DNA from: Oscillospiraceae bacterium
GTDB taxonomy: Bacteria > Bacillota > Clostridia > Oscillospirales > Ruminococcaceae
Length of the DNA stretch: 64,000 nucleotides
Assembly: GCA_017468865.1 (NCBI GenBank)
Contig: JAFUHM010000048.1
Location: forward strand, 1 to 64,000
Reading direction: 5' to 3'
The notes under the pieces are model-generated. The model saw nothing but the letters and a program-made list of their open reading frames with translations, searched no databases and was not told the origin of the DNA. Shown here one piece after another: positions 25,299 through 34,421 of this stretch; the stretch's first letter is position 1; each line of letters begins with the position of its first letter. The translations under genes were made by a program, and so were the position numbers.

Positions 25299-26690
25299 AT
25301 GAGTGAGTGCTGTGCAGTCATTCTTGCCGCAGGGCAGGGCAAACGCATGAGATCGGATCTGCCCAAGCCCATGTTTGAAGTGCTGGGCGTACCCATGCTC
25401 GACTGGGTCATCTCCGCCTGCGAGGAGTCGGGTATCACCGATATATGCGTGGTCACAGGCTACAATCATGAGGTGATCGAGAAGCACCTTGACGGGAAGT
25501 ATACCACCGTACTGCAGACCGAGCGCAAGGGCACGGGTCATGCGGTCATGATGGCAAAGGACTGGCTTTCCGAAAGACGTGACAAAAATGTGCTCATACT
25601 CAACGGCGATGCACCCTTTATCGACCGTGAGACCATACTTGCCGCACTCTGGCAGCATGAACACAAGGACGACGATGTGACGGTCATCACCGCAGAGATA
25701 GCCGATCCTCACGGATACGGCCGCATCATACGCACGTCGGGCGGTATCTCCGCTATCGTTGAGGAGAAGGATGCAACTGATGAGCAGAAGTTCATCAGGG
25801 AGGTCAACAGCGGCACCTACTGGTTCAGGACTGACAAGCTCCTTTCAGCCCTCGACAGGCTCCGTCCCAACAATGCACAGAGCGAATACTATCTTACCGA
25901 TACGATATACATACTTCTGGGGGAGGGCTGCCGTGCCAATGCGTACACTTCGCCCAATCCCGATACCGTTCTCGGAGCCAATGACCGCAGAGGCCTTCTC
26001 ATGCTCAATGACAAGGCACGCATGGTCATCATAAACAGGCTCCTTGACGAAGGCGTGGAATTTGTCTGCACGGACGGCGTGATGATAGGGAAGAATGTCC
26101 GTGTGGGAGCAGGCACCAAGATACTCCCCGGCGTCATTATCACGGGCAGCTCGCAGATAGGCGAGAACTGTGTGATAGGTCCGGACTGTCTGATAGACAA
26201 TACCTCTGTCGGCAACGGCACGGTGCTCAACTGCGTGCAGAGCCATGACAGCACCGTCGGCAACAATGTGAAGATAGGGCCGTGGGTGCAGCTTCGCCCC
26301 GGCACAAAGATAGACGACGGCGTGAAGATAGGCGACTTCGTGGAGATAAAGAACTCCACGATAGGCACGAATACGGCGGTGGCGCATCTTACATACATCG
26401 GCGACAGCGATGTGGGCAGCGGCGTCAACTTCGGATGCGGCGTAGTCACCGTAAACTATGACGGCAAGGCAAAGTTCCGCACCACAATAGGGGACAATGC
26501 CTTCATCGGATGCAACACCAACCTTGTTGCCCCCGTCACCGTAGGCAATGCGGCATATACGGGCGCAGGCTCAACCATTACCCGTGACGTGCCCGACGGT
26601 GCTCTTGCGGTGGAGAGAGCGGACACACGCATAGTTGAAGGATTCGGCGTGAAGCGCCTTCATGACAGGATAACGAAGAACAGGACATGA
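25299..26690 (+). CDS. glmU: Bifunctional GlmU (GlcNAc-1-P uridyltransferase/acetyltransferase)
   Basis: A 463-residue enzyme with both halves. The N-terminal nucleotidyltransferase has LAAGQGKRMRSDLPKPM, TERKGTGHAVMMA, LNGDAPF and HGYGRIIR. The C-terminal left-handed beta-helix of hexapeptide repeats (about 250-440) contains RPGTKI, HLTYIGDS and VNYDGK, with the acetyltransferase signature residues. It makes UDP-GlcNAc for peptidoglycan. The start at 25299 follows AAGGAGG; an upstream in-frame ATG overlaps the promoter. It is followed 46 bases later by prs, the usual Firmicute order glmU-prs-pth. Confidence 0.95.
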   Translation: MSECCAVILAAGQGKRMRSDLPKPMFEVLGVPMLDWVISACEESGITDICVVTGYNHEVIEKHLDGKYTTVLQTERKGTGHAVMMAKDWLSERRDKNVLILNGDAPFIDRETILAALWQHEHKDDDVTVITAEIADPHGYGRIIRTSGGISAIVEEKDATDEQKFIREVNSGTYWFRTDKLLSALDRLRPNNAQSEYYLTDTIYILLGEGCRANAYTSPNPDTVLGANDRRGLLMLNDKARMVIINRLLDEGVEFVCTDGVMIGKNVRVGAGTKILPGVIITGSSQIGENCVIGPDCLIDNTSVGNGTVLNCVQSHDSTVGNNVKIGPWVQLRPGTKIDDGVKIGDFVEIKNSTIGTNTAVAHLTYIGDSDVGSGVNFGCGVVTVNYDGKAKFRTTIGDNAFIGCNTNLVAPVTVGNAAYTGAGSTITRDVPDGALAVERADTRIVEGFGVKRLHDRITKNRT

Positions 26691-26736
26691 CTTAGCTATC
26701 ATAAATGTAAAATTTTTGATATAAGGAGAAAGAAAC

Positions 26737-27699
26737 ATGAATATTCACGGCAAGGATATCAAGATCTTCACGGGTAACTCCAACCCCGCAGTTGCCAAGG
26801 GGATCGCAGAGGCTCTCGGCCTTCGTCTCGGTCAGTCCGAGGTAGTCACCTTCTCCGACGGAGAGGTGAGCGTTTCCATCAAGGAATCCGTAAGAGGATC
26901 GGACGTATTCGTGGTACAGTCCACAAGCTATCCCGTCAACGATCACCTGATGGAGCTGCTCATCATGATGGACGCATTCAAGCGTGCTTCCGCAGGACGC
27001 ATCACCGCAGTTATCCCCTACATGGGATATGCAAGACAGGACAGAAAGGCTAAGGCAAGAGATCCCATTTCCGCAAAGCTCGTTGCAGACCTGCTTACCG
27101 CCGCAGGTGCCGACAGGGTGCTTTCCATGGATCTTCACTGTCCTCAGATACAGGGATTTTTCAACATCCCCGTGGATCATCTGCTGGGCGTTCCTCAGCT
27201 CGTTCCCTACTTCATCGACAAGTACAAGGACGTGAAGGACAATACAATCATCGTATCTCCCGACTTAGGCTCCGTTACCCGTGCCCGCAACTTTGCAGCC
27301 CGCTTTGATGCACCTCTTGCCATTGTTGACAAGCGCCGCCAGAAGGCAAATGTCAGCGAGGTGATGAACATCATCGGTGACGTAAAGGACAAGGATGTTA
27401 TCATCGTTGACGATATGATCGACACCGCAGGCACCCTTTGCAATGCAGCAAAGGCAATAATAGAGAAGGGCGGCGCAAGGTCCGTTTCCGCCTGTGCTAC
27501 ACACGGCGTACTCTCAGGTCCTGCTATCGACCGCCTGAAGGAGAGCGTGCTCAAGGAAGTAGTCATTCTTGATACCATCGCACTTCCCGAGGAGAAGAAG
27601 ATAGACAAGATCACTGTCCTTCCCGTGGCTCCCGTATTCGCTCAGGCAATACAGAGGATCTACAACGATACGCCTATTTCACCCATGTTCAATAACTGA
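26737..27699 (+). CDS. prs: Ribose-phosphate pyrophosphokinase
   Basis: A 320-residue PRPP synthase: NIHGKDIKIFTGNSNPAVAK at the start, SDGEVSVSIKESVRGSDVFV, the PYMGYARQDRKAK loop, DLHCPQIQGFF and the PRPP-binding VIIVDDMIDTAGT. It makes PRPP from ribose-5-phosphate and ATP for nucleotide, His and Trp synthesis. RBS AAGGAGA. A hairpin (27705-27733) lies between it and pth. Confidence 0.96.
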   Translation: MNIHGKDIKIFTGNSNPAVAKGIAEALGLRLGQSEVVTFSDGEVSVSIKESVRGSDVFVVQSTSYPVNDHLMELLIMMDAFKRASAGRITAVIPYMGYARQDRKAKARDPISAKLVADLLTAAGADRVLSMDLHCPQIQGFFNIPVDHLLGVPQLVPYFIDKYKDVKDNTIIVSPDLGSVTRARNFAARFDAPLAIVDKRRQKANVSEVMNIIGDVKDKDVIIVDDMIDTAGTLCNAAKAIIEKGGARSVSACATHGVLSGPAIDRLKESVLKEVVILDTIALPEEKKIDKITVLPVAPVFAQAIQRIYNDTPISPMFNN

Positions 27700-27704
27700 T
27701 GATG

Positions 27705-27733
27705 TGCAGTCCTGTCCATACGGCAGGACTGCA
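27705..27733 (+). terminator. Hairpin between prs and pth
   Basis: TGCAGTCCTG (27705-27714) pairs exactly with CAGGACTGCA (27724-27733). The T tract is short (TTT), so it may be a partial terminator or an mRNA-stability element that lowers pth expression relative to prs. Confidence 0.55.
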
Positions 27734-27750
27734 TTTGAATGGAGGCGGCC

Positions 27751-28392
27751 ATGAGCATATTTGATATATTTGACAAGATAAAGAAGGAAGAAGAGCCTGT
27801 CGGCAATGTGGAATACATCATCGCAGGTCTGGGAAATCCGGGGCTTCAGTATGAGAATACCCGCCATAATGCAGGCTTTATGACCGTGGACACCCTTGCC
27901 GGGCGGCTGGGCTTTGAGATAAAGCGGCTCAGATTCAAGTCCCTTACCGCAGACACGGTGATAAACGGAAGGCGATGCCTTGTGATGAAGCCGTCCACTT
28001 ATATGAACGAGAGCGGTCAGGCAATAGTTGAGGCAATGAATTTCTACAAGATACCCATCGAGAATGTCATAGTCTGTTTTGACGACATAAGCCTTGAACC
28101 GGGACACATCCGCATACGGAAAAAGGGGAGCGACGGCGGACACAACGGCATTAAGTCCATCATCTACCTGACAGGTTCCGATGCCTTCCCGAGGATCAAG
28201 GTGGGGGTGGGGAAAAAGCCCCATAAGGACTACGATCTGAAAGACTGGGTACTCGGGAACTTCCCCGCAGAGGTGCTTCCCGATATGCACAAGGCGACTG
28301 AGCTTGCCTGTGACTGCCTTGCCCTCATGGTAAACGGTGAGACGGATAAGGCGATGAATATGGTCAACCGCAAGGAGAAAGCAGATGATTGA
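27751..28392 (+). CDS. pth: Peptidyl-tRNA hydrolase
   Basis: A 213-residue Pth with a 20-residue N-terminal extension (SIFDIFDKIKKEEEPVG) before the normal start region YIIAGLGNPGLQYENTRHNAG, whose His is catalytic. KPSTYMNESGQA, FDDISLEPGHIRIRKKGSDG and HNGIKSI are also conserved. It releases peptides from peptidyl-tRNAs. The ATG at 27751 is spaced 5 bases from GGAGG, which fixes this start over the ATG at 27739. Confidence 0.95.
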   Translation: MSIFDIFDKIKKEEEPVGNVEYIIAGLGNPGLQYENTRHNAGFMTVDTLAGRLGFEIKRLRFKSLTADTVINGRRCLVMKPSTYMNESGQAIVEAMNFYKIPIENVIVCFDDISLEPGHIRIRKKGSDGGHNGIKSIIYLTGSDAFPRIKVGVGKKPHKDYDLKDWVLGNFPAEVLPDMHKATELACDCLALMVNGETDKAMNMVNRKEKADD

Positions 28393-29557
28393 CTTCCTTG
28401 TACGCAGGTTCGTCCCCGATCATGAACGCATCAACGACCCTGCGGTGCGCCGCAGCTACGGCCTGCTTTCGGGTACGGTGGGGATCATATGCAATGTGCT
28501 GCTGAGCGTGGTCAAGCTGATCGTGGGCATCATATCGGGGTCGATCGCCGTTATTTCCGATGCCTTCAACAACATATCGGATGTGGTGAGCAGTCTTGTG
28601 ACCATATTCGGCTATCGTGCCGCATCCAAGCCTGCCGACAAGGAGCATCCCTTCGGACACGGCCGCACGGAGTATCTGGCGAGCCTTATGATAGGCGTGG
28701 TCATCATGTACCTTGGGGTGTCCCTGTTCGTCACCTCGGTGCGCAAGATAATATCACCTGTCCCCATAAAGCCCGATGCTGCCGCACTGGCGATACTCTT
28801 TGCCGCCATACTCATGAAGGTATGGCTGACCGTATTCAACAAGAAGCTGGGCAAGCGGATAAATTCGCCCGTGATGCTGGCTACCTCACAGGACGCAAGG
28901 AACGATGTGATAACCACATCCGCCGCATTTGTCGGAATGGCGGCTGCGTACTTTACCGACCTGCCGCTGGACGGAGTGATGGGTGCGGTGGTATCCATCT
29001 ACGTCACCATATCGGGTGTCAACGTCCTGCGTGAGACGGCGGATGACATCATCGGCAGACCCGGTTCAAGCGACATGATAGGGAGGATAAATGAGATCGT
29101 ATCACATCATTCCCGTATCCTCGGCATCCATGATGTGCTGATACATGATTACGGCCCGGGACGTGTGCTTGCTTCCTGCCATGCGGAGGTAGATGCCGAA
29201 GAGCGCCTTATGGAGATACACGAGATAATCGACGATGCGGAGCGTGAGATAGAGCGTGAACTCGGCATACATATAACCATGCACATCGACCCTGTCGATA
29301 TGTCAGACCCCCGCTTGAAGGAATACCGTGACATACTTCAGGGGGAGGCTGACAGGGTATGCCCCGGAGCGGACGTGCATGATCTGCATATCGCCCATGA
29401 GGACACTGTCCCCACCATAACATTCGATCTTCTCCTGCCCTACGGGTACAAGGATCCCAAGCAGGCGGAGAGGGACATACTTTCCTTTGCGCAGGAGAGA
29501 TTTGAAAGTTACCGCATAATACTTACCGTGGAACACGGCCTTGACGGCGGTCTGTGA
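28385..29557 (+). CDS. Cation diffusion facilitator (CDF) exporter
   Basis: A 390-residue CDF transporter with about six membrane helices in the first 220 residues. SGSIAVISDAFNNISDVVSS (metal site Asp residues) and KEHPFGHGRTEYLA are the family signature, with SQDARNDVITTSAAFVG the second metal motif. The C-terminal cytoplasmic domain (about 225-300) has MEIHEIIDDAEREIER. It most likely exports Zn, Mn or Fe, which cannot be resolved. A further 80-residue C-terminal extension (from about 305) repeats that fold in part (FAQERFESYRIILTVEHG). The gene overlaps pth by 8 bases. Confidence 0.9.
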   Translation: MIDFLVRRFVPDHERINDPAVRRSYGLLSGTVGIICNVLLSVVKLIVGIISGSIAVISDAFNNISDVVSSLVTIFGYRAASKPADKEHPFGHGRTEYLASLMIGVVIMYLGVSLFVTSVRKIISPVPIKPDAAALAILFAAILMKVWLTVFNKKLGKRINSPVMLATSQDARNDVITTSAAFVGMAAAYFTDLPLDGVMGAVVSIYVTISGVNVLRETADDIIGRPGSSDMIGRINEIVSHHSRILGIHDVLIHDYGPGRVLASCHAEVDAEERLMEIHEIIDDAEREIERELGIHITMHIDPVDMSDPRLKEYRDILQGEADRVCPGADVHDLHIAHEDTVPTITFDLLLPYGYKDPKQAERDILSFAQERFESYRIILTVEHGLDGGL

Positions 29558-29574
29558 CACGGATAACCATATTG

Positions 29575-29620
29575 AACAAACCCGAACTTTACGGAGAGTG
29601 AAGTTCGGGTTTGTTGCTTA
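29575..29620 (+). terminator. Rho-independent terminator after the CDF gene
   Basis: AACAAACCCGAACTT (29575-29589) is mirrored exactly by 29601-29615, giving a 15-bp stem. The intergenic stretch to 29767 also holds a small hairpin GATGCCG/CGGCATC (29729-29747) just before the next ribosome site. Confidence 0.8.
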
Positions 29621-29767
29621 TGCACATATAATTATGTGAAATAGTCCTGATGTTTGGCAATATTCACAGTATAAAAGTTAAGGATAATTTAAGGCTGGTG
29701 CAGTATCATATATACATCAAAGGGAACGATGCCGTTTATCGGCATCATGAGAGAAAGGAAAACTATC

Positions 29768-30430
29768 ATGAAACTTACATCAATGACTAAGGTGCTCGCA
29801 GCGGCTCTTATCGTATCCTCCATGACAGCGGCTCTTCCCGCTCATGTATCCGCAGAGGATGCACAGGCTTCGGCTCAGACCGTTCAGGCGGCTCAGACGA
29901 AGGCTCAGACGAAGAAGATCGGCAAGGTCACGGCAGTAAACGGCACAAAGGTGACCATCGCACTCGGGGAGATAGAAAGACCCGAAAGACCTCAGAAGTC
30001 TAAGACCGACAAGACAGCGGCAAATACAGCGGTGGACAAGACAGCGGCAAATGCAGCTACCGATAAGACAGCATCAAATGCAGCCGCCGACAAGACTGCA
30101 TCAAAGACTGACAAGACCGCATCGGACAAAAAGGCAAAGCCCGAAGGCGGCAGGAAAGGGCAGTCATTCAAGGAGAGCGGCGAGACAGTAACGGCAGATC
30201 TTGCGGCTGTCACCGTCACCAAGGACGGCAAGGCAGCTTCCGCTGCTGACATCAAGGAAGGCGACATAGTGACGCTTGTATATGAGGGGACAACTCTGAA
30301 AGAAGTAAAGTGCGGACACGGCTTCGGCGGCAGAGACAAGAAGGACAGGAACACAGACAAGACGGCAAAGACCGCCAAGACGAAGAAGACAGACTCCACA
30401 CAGCAGACGTCACAGGCTCAGACAGTCTGA
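29768..30430 (+). CDS. Secreted Lys/Thr/Ala-rich protein with DKTA repeats
   Basis: A 220-residue exported protein of unknown function. A signal peptide (VLAAALIVSSMTAALPAHVSA) is followed by a short beta module split in two parts: KIGKVTAVNGTKVTIALGEI (about 50-69) and ESGETVTADLAAVTVTKDGK...VTLVYEGTTLKEV (about 142-185). Between them lies a low-complexity stretch of five DKTA-based repeats of 9 or 7 residues. The tail is Lys/Thr-rich and ends QTSQAQTV. The same beta module opens the next protein, so the two are partial duplicates. The ATG at 29768 follows AAAGGAAAA. Confidence 0.75.
   Translation: MKLTSMTKVLAAALIVSSMTAALPAHVSAEDAQASAQTVQAAQTKAQTKKIGKVTAVNGTKVTIALGEIERPERPQKSKTDKTAANTAVDKTAANAATDKTASNAAADKTASKTDKTASDKKAKPEGGRKGQSFKESGETVTADLAAVTVTKDGKAASAADIKEGDIVTLVYEGTTLKEVKCGHGFGGRDKKDRNTDKTAKTAKTKKTDSTQQTSQAQTV
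30008..30130 (+). repeat. 27-bp coding tandem repeat (DKTAANxAx)
   Basis: Three 27-base units GACAAGACAGCGGCAAATRC-like plus two shortened units, encoding DKTA-led nonapeptides inside the secreted protein at 29768. The codons differ slightly between copies, so it is an older expansion. Confidence 0.8.
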
Positions 30431-30446
30431 AACGGGAGGGATATTC

Positions 30447-32234
30447 ATGAGGTACAGATCGGTCGTCGGCATATTCTGCGCAGGAATGATGATAGCGAAT
30501 ACTCCTGCTATACTGCCTGCTGTGTATGCGGCTGATGCCGCTGCGACGGCTTCACAGGCGGCTGCGGCTATACGGTATGCCAAGGTGACGGCAGTCGGAA
30601 CGAATGCGGTCAAAGTCACCTTCGGGGAGATAGAGAAGCCTTCCGCACCCGCAGGCGGCAATATGGGGACACCGCCCTCATCCGGAGATGCCCCCGACGG
30701 CACGGGCGGCACTCCTCCCGAAATGCCCGAAGGAATGACACCGCCTTCCATGGGTGGTTCATCGGACGGAGCGGCTCCTCCCGAGAAGCCCGACGGCAGC
30801 GGACAGGGCGGACGTCCCGATATGTCCTCATTGTTTAAGAGCGGCACCGAGACTGCCACCATATCCCTGAAGGGCGTGACCATCACAAAGAACGGTCAGA
30901 CCGCATCGGTATCGGATATTTCCGTGGGGGACATACTTACTCTCACCTATACGGGCAGCACCCTTTCCGCCGTGAATATCGGCGCAGAGATGAAGCCCGA
31001 CGGCAAATCAGGCATGGGAAAGTCAGTCGGTCAGTCCTCGAAGGCGGAGATAAAGGGAAAGTATGAGGCAAAGGGCAAAGCCGTCACCGTCAGCGGAAAG
31101 AAGCTGACATCCGTATCAGCCGACACATCCGTGCTTGCTGTATCTGACGGCGGCAGGGCATCGGTGAAGTCCTCCAAGCTGTACAAGAAGGGTGATTCCT
31201 CCAGCGAGGATCAGTCGAATTTCTACGGGCTCAATGCCATAGTTGTCACACAGTCGGGGAGCTCTGCCGACATAAGCGGCAGCTATCTCTGGTCGGATGC
31301 GGAGGGCGCAAATGCGGTATTTGCCGCAGGCGAGGATGCAACTGTGACGGTGAAGGACACCACTATTGTGACAAAGGGGAATTCCTCACGGGGACTTGAT
31401 GCTACTCTGGGAGGCAGCATCACTGCTGACAATGTGAAGATAAAGACATCGGGTGCGCATTGTGCTCCTGTTGCGACCGACAGGGGCGGCGGAACGGTCA
31501 CTGTGGATAACTCGACCCTCATCGCATCGGGCGACGGCTCCCCCTGTATCTATTCCACGGGTGACATCACCGTGACGGGCAGCAAGGGCAAGGCAACAGG
31601 TTCGCAGATATGCGTTGTCGAGGGGAAGAACTCCATTACACTTGATAAGTGTACCCTTATCGGTGCGGGCAAGAACGGAATCATGCTGTATCAGAGCACA
31701 TCCGGCGATGCGGAAGTGGGTACTGCGGTGCTTACCGCAAACAACAGCACCCTCAAGACCACATCCGCAGGCCCTATGTTCTACATCACCAACACCGATG
31801 CGGTCATAAACCTTACGGGGAATAAGCTCATCTTCACGTCGGGCGTGCTTCTCGATGCAGCAGGCAACAGCACCAACAACTGGGGCACTCCCGGGAAGAA
31901 CGGCGGCAATGTGACCCTTAATGCGGTGAAGCAGGAACTGAGCGGAGACATCACCTGTGATGAGATAAGCACAGTCTCCCTTGACCTGAAGTCAAGCACC
32001 TTCAGGGGGGCAGTGGATGCCGATGATACGGGAAGTGTCAGCGTTGCCCTTGACAGCACATCGGTATGGGAAGTAACAGCTGATTCCTATGTGACTTCCA
32101 TTTCCGACAGCGACACATCCTATTCAAACATAAGATCCAACGGACATACGATCTATTATGACAAGGCGGCTTCTCCCTCACTGGGAGGCAGGACGATCAC
32201 TCTTTCGGACGGCGGCAGGCTCGTACCGCAGTGA
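30447..32234 (+). CDS. Secreted beta-helix protein
   Basis: A 595-residue exported protein: signal peptide to about residue 30 (ANTPAILPAVYAAD), then the same module as in the preceding gene (YAKVTAVGTNAVKVTFGEIE ... TISLKGVTITKNGQTASVSD). It is interrupted by a Gly/Pro/Glu/Met-rich linker (about 70-125, PEMPEGMTPPSMGG). Residues about 200-560 are many short beta-strand turns (ITVTGSKGKATGSQICVVEG, VTVDNSTLIASGDGSPCIYS), typical of right-handed parallel beta-helix proteins. Related helices bind or cleave polysaccharides; no lyase active site is recognisable. RBS GGGAGG. It sits 16 bases after the DKTA-repeat gene. Confidence 0.78.
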   Translation: MRYRSVVGIFCAGMMIANTPAILPAVYAADAAATASQAAAAIRYAKVTAVGTNAVKVTFGEIEKPSAPAGGNMGTPPSSGDAPDGTGGTPPEMPEGMTPPSMGGSSDGAAPPEKPDGSGQGGRPDMSSLFKSGTETATISLKGVTITKNGQTASVSDISVGDILTLTYTGSTLSAVNIGAEMKPDGKSGMGKSVGQSSKAEIKGKYEAKGKAVTVSGKKLTSVSADTSVLAVSDGGRASVKSSKLYKKGDSSSEDQSNFYGLNAIVVTQSGSSADISGSYLWSDAEGANAVFAAGEDATVTVKDTTIVTKGNSSRGLDATLGGSITADNVKIKTSGAHCAPVATDRGGGTVTVDNSTLIASGDGSPCIYSTGDITVTGSKGKATGSQICVVEGKNSITLDKCTLIGAGKNGIMLYQSTSGDAEVGTAVLTANNSTLKTTSAGPMFYITNTDAVINLTGNKLIFTSGVLLDAAGNSTNNWGTPGKNGGNVTLNAVKQELSGDITCDEISTVSLDLKSSTFRGAVDADDTGSVSVALDSTSVWEVTADSYVTSISDSDTSYSNIRSNGHTIYYDKAASPSLGGRTITLSDGGRLVPQ

Positions 32235-32299
32235 CCGATGCCGCATAAAAAAGTGACCGGTGCCTGCCGACCAAAGCTGCACCGATCGCTTTACAGTGA

Positions 32300-32319
32300 A
32301 GTGAACGAAAACGTTCACT
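32300..32319. promoter_or_regulatory. Palindromic operator-like site
   Basis: AGTGAACG (32300-32307), loop AAAA, CGTTCACT (32312-32319): a perfect 8-bp-arm inverted repeat 62 bases before the next gene. The form (NAACG-NNNN-CGTTN) resembles LacI/GalR-family operators. No T tract follows, so it is not a terminator. Confidence 0.5.
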
Positions 32320-32380
32320 CTCATGATACAGTAAAATGCGTGTATTGTCAAGCATTTTTAGTAAAAAAAGAAGAGGAAAT

Positions 32381-34321
32381 ATGAAGAAAAGATCTATCAC
32401 AGCCATTGCGGCGCTTACAGCCGTATGTATGACTATATCCATGATCCCTGCCGCATATGCGGCGGAGACTTCGGCACAGGCTCCCTCTGCCGTGTCCTCT
32501 GTCAGGGACGGACAGATGATAATCAGTGAGGGCGGTACATACACCCTCAGAGGCAGAATGAACGGCACGGTATTTATAGACACGGCGGAGGATGTGACGC
32601 TCGTATTTGACGGCGTATCCATAAACGGCGGGAATGCCCCTGCCGTGGTGAAGGAGAAGGGCAGCCTTGCCATCAAGGCACAAGGCAATAACACTATCAG
32701 AGGCAAGAACGGAAAATATGACGGTGTGATCTCCTGCGGCGAAGACCTTACCGTAGAAAAGGGAAAGTTTACCATATACGGCGACAAAAACGGCATTGCC
32801 GCCAAGTCGCTGATACTAAGCGGCGGCACGGTGAAGGTGGCAGCCAAGAGGACAGTGAGCCTGAAGACCAAGGTCGTTGAAGACGGCGGAAAGATCATAC
32901 TTATAGATGACAATACCAAAACACCCGAACTGGGTACGGTGCTTGGGACGGCTGTTTCCTCAAGTCAGCCTTCATATGCAGACGGCATGGCTCAGACATC
33001 AGCTTCGGCTGTAAGCACAGACACACAGGCGGAGACTGCGGCTGCAGATGAGGCTAAGCCTGCGGAAGTGCCCGATCAGAGCTACAATAAGACCGAACAG
33101 GATAACTTTGTCCCTCCCGAGAGGACTGATGAGACTGCACCGGAGCAGATGGGAGAGTTTGATCCTGCACAGGCAGGGGACTTTGCACCGGGTCAGACTG
33201 GTGGATTTGATCCTGCACAGGGCGACGGACAGACGAACACTCAGACGGCAGAATCTACGGTTTCTCAGGCTACGACCATAGCAGAGGGTACGACTTCAAA
33301 CTCAGCCATGACACTTGCGGCTGATACCGACAACACTGTTACATATACCATTACTGATGATGACAGTGATGTGACTATATCCTCTTCCGGAACATATATC
33401 GTGACAGGCTCTGCATCCGACGGCTCCGTTACAGTGAAGAAGGGGACGACGGGGGTAGTGCTCATACTTGAGGATCTTGACCTTACAAGCACCACGGGTG
33501 CGGCGCTTTCCATAAACAAGAATGCGGAAGTACAGGTCATTATCAGCGGCACGGTCAGCCTTACCGACAATGAAGATCCCGCCGATGAGACCTTTTCCGA
33601 TGAGGCTGTCGCCGATGCCTTTGACGGGGCAGCGATCAAGGTCAAGGCAGGAGCGGTGACTTTCATCACGGGCGACGGCACTCTCAACATCAGCGGCAAT
33701 GCCAAGAACGGCATAAAGGGCGGCGATGAGTCGAGCATCATCATAGGCGGAGATGTGACTGTCAACATCACTGCCGCCAATGACGGCATCAACGGAAGCT
33801 ATGATGTGACCATACTTGACGGCACTGTCAATATCTCCGCAGGAGATGATGCTGTCCATGCCGACCGCATACTCACCGTAGGCAGTGACGACGGGACAGG
33901 CCCCGACATAAACATCGCCTCCTGTGAGGAAGGTCTGGAGGGCACGGCTGTAAACATCAGGGGCGGCAATATCACCATAAACTCCAACGATGATGCGGTA
34001 AATGCTGCCAACTCCGACGGCACTTATTCCGATACCCTTGATTTCTCCATAAATCAGACAGGCGGCACCGTTACGATAAATGCGGGCGGTGACGGCTATG
34101 ATTCTAACGGCAATATCAATCTGATAAACGGCTCTGCTTCCATTACATCTGCCAATATGGGCGGAGAAGCGGGCATTGACTACGACGGCAGCCTCTACAT
34201 CTCTGATTCCTTTGTCCTGAACAACGGCAGCGGTGTGGCAGGCGCAGACGGCGCACCTCCCATGGGCGGCATGAATGGTCAGCCGGGTGCTGTGGGCGGA
34301 CGGCCGGGCGGTATGTTCTGA
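32381..34321 (+). CDS. Secreted Cthe_2159-like carbohydrate-binding beta-helix protein
   Basis: A 646-residue exported protein with signal peptide (ITAIAALTAVCMTISMIPAA). It has a short N-terminal beta-helical segment (about 38-160, MIISEGGTYTLRGRMNG...VTLVFDGVSI), a Pro/Gln/Ala/Thr-rich linker (about 195-305) and a full domain (about 315-620) of the type found in Clostridium thermocellum Cthe_2159 (PF14262): SSSGTYIVTGSASDGSVTV, VVLILEDLDLTSTTGAALSI, LNISGNAKNGIKGGDESSII, TAANDGINGSYDVTI, GDDAVHAD, EEGLEGTAVNIRGGNITINS. It ends in a Gly/Met/Pro tail (MGGMNGQPGAVGGRPGG). Cthe_2159 binds pectin and acidic polymers, so surface or biofilm binding is a reasonable inference. RBS AGAGGAAAT. The N-terminal segment looks like a partial copy of the main domain. 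Confidence 0.82.
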   Translation: MKKRSITAIAALTAVCMTISMIPAAYAAETSAQAPSAVSSVRDGQMIISEGGTYTLRGRMNGTVFIDTAEDVTLVFDGVSINGGNAPAVVKEKGSLAIKAQGNNTIRGKNGKYDGVISCGEDLTVEKGKFTIYGDKNGIAAKSLILSGGTVKVAAKRTVSLKTKVVEDGGKIILIDDNTKTPELGTVLGTAVSSSQPSYADGMAQTSASAVSTDTQAETAAADEAKPAEVPDQSYNKTEQDNFVPPERTDETAPEQMGEFDPAQAGDFAPGQTGGFDPAQGDGQTNTQTAESTVSQATTIAEGTTSNSAMTLAADTDNTVTYTITDDDSDVTISSSGTYIVTGSASDGSVTVKKGTTGVVLILEDLDLTSTTGAALSINKNAEVQVIISGTVSLTDNEDPADETFSDEAVADAFDGAAIKVKAGAVTFITGDGTLNISGNAKNGIKGGDESSIIIGGDVTVNITAANDGINGSYDVTILDGTVNISAGDDAVHADRILTVGSDDGTGPDINIASCEEGLEGTAVNIRGGNITINSNDDAVNAANSDGTYSDTLDFSINQTGGTVTINAGGDGYDSNGNINLINGSASITSANMGGEAGIDYDGSLYISDSFVLNNGSGVAGADGAPPMGGMNGQPGAVGGRPGGMF

Positions 34322-34421
34322 TAACTCTCATTTACCGATATGCCCGATGCTACATCGGGTATGATCCTCCCCCTCTTTTATGGAAATGGCCGATGCTGCT
34401 GCGTCGGTCATTTCCTTTGGT

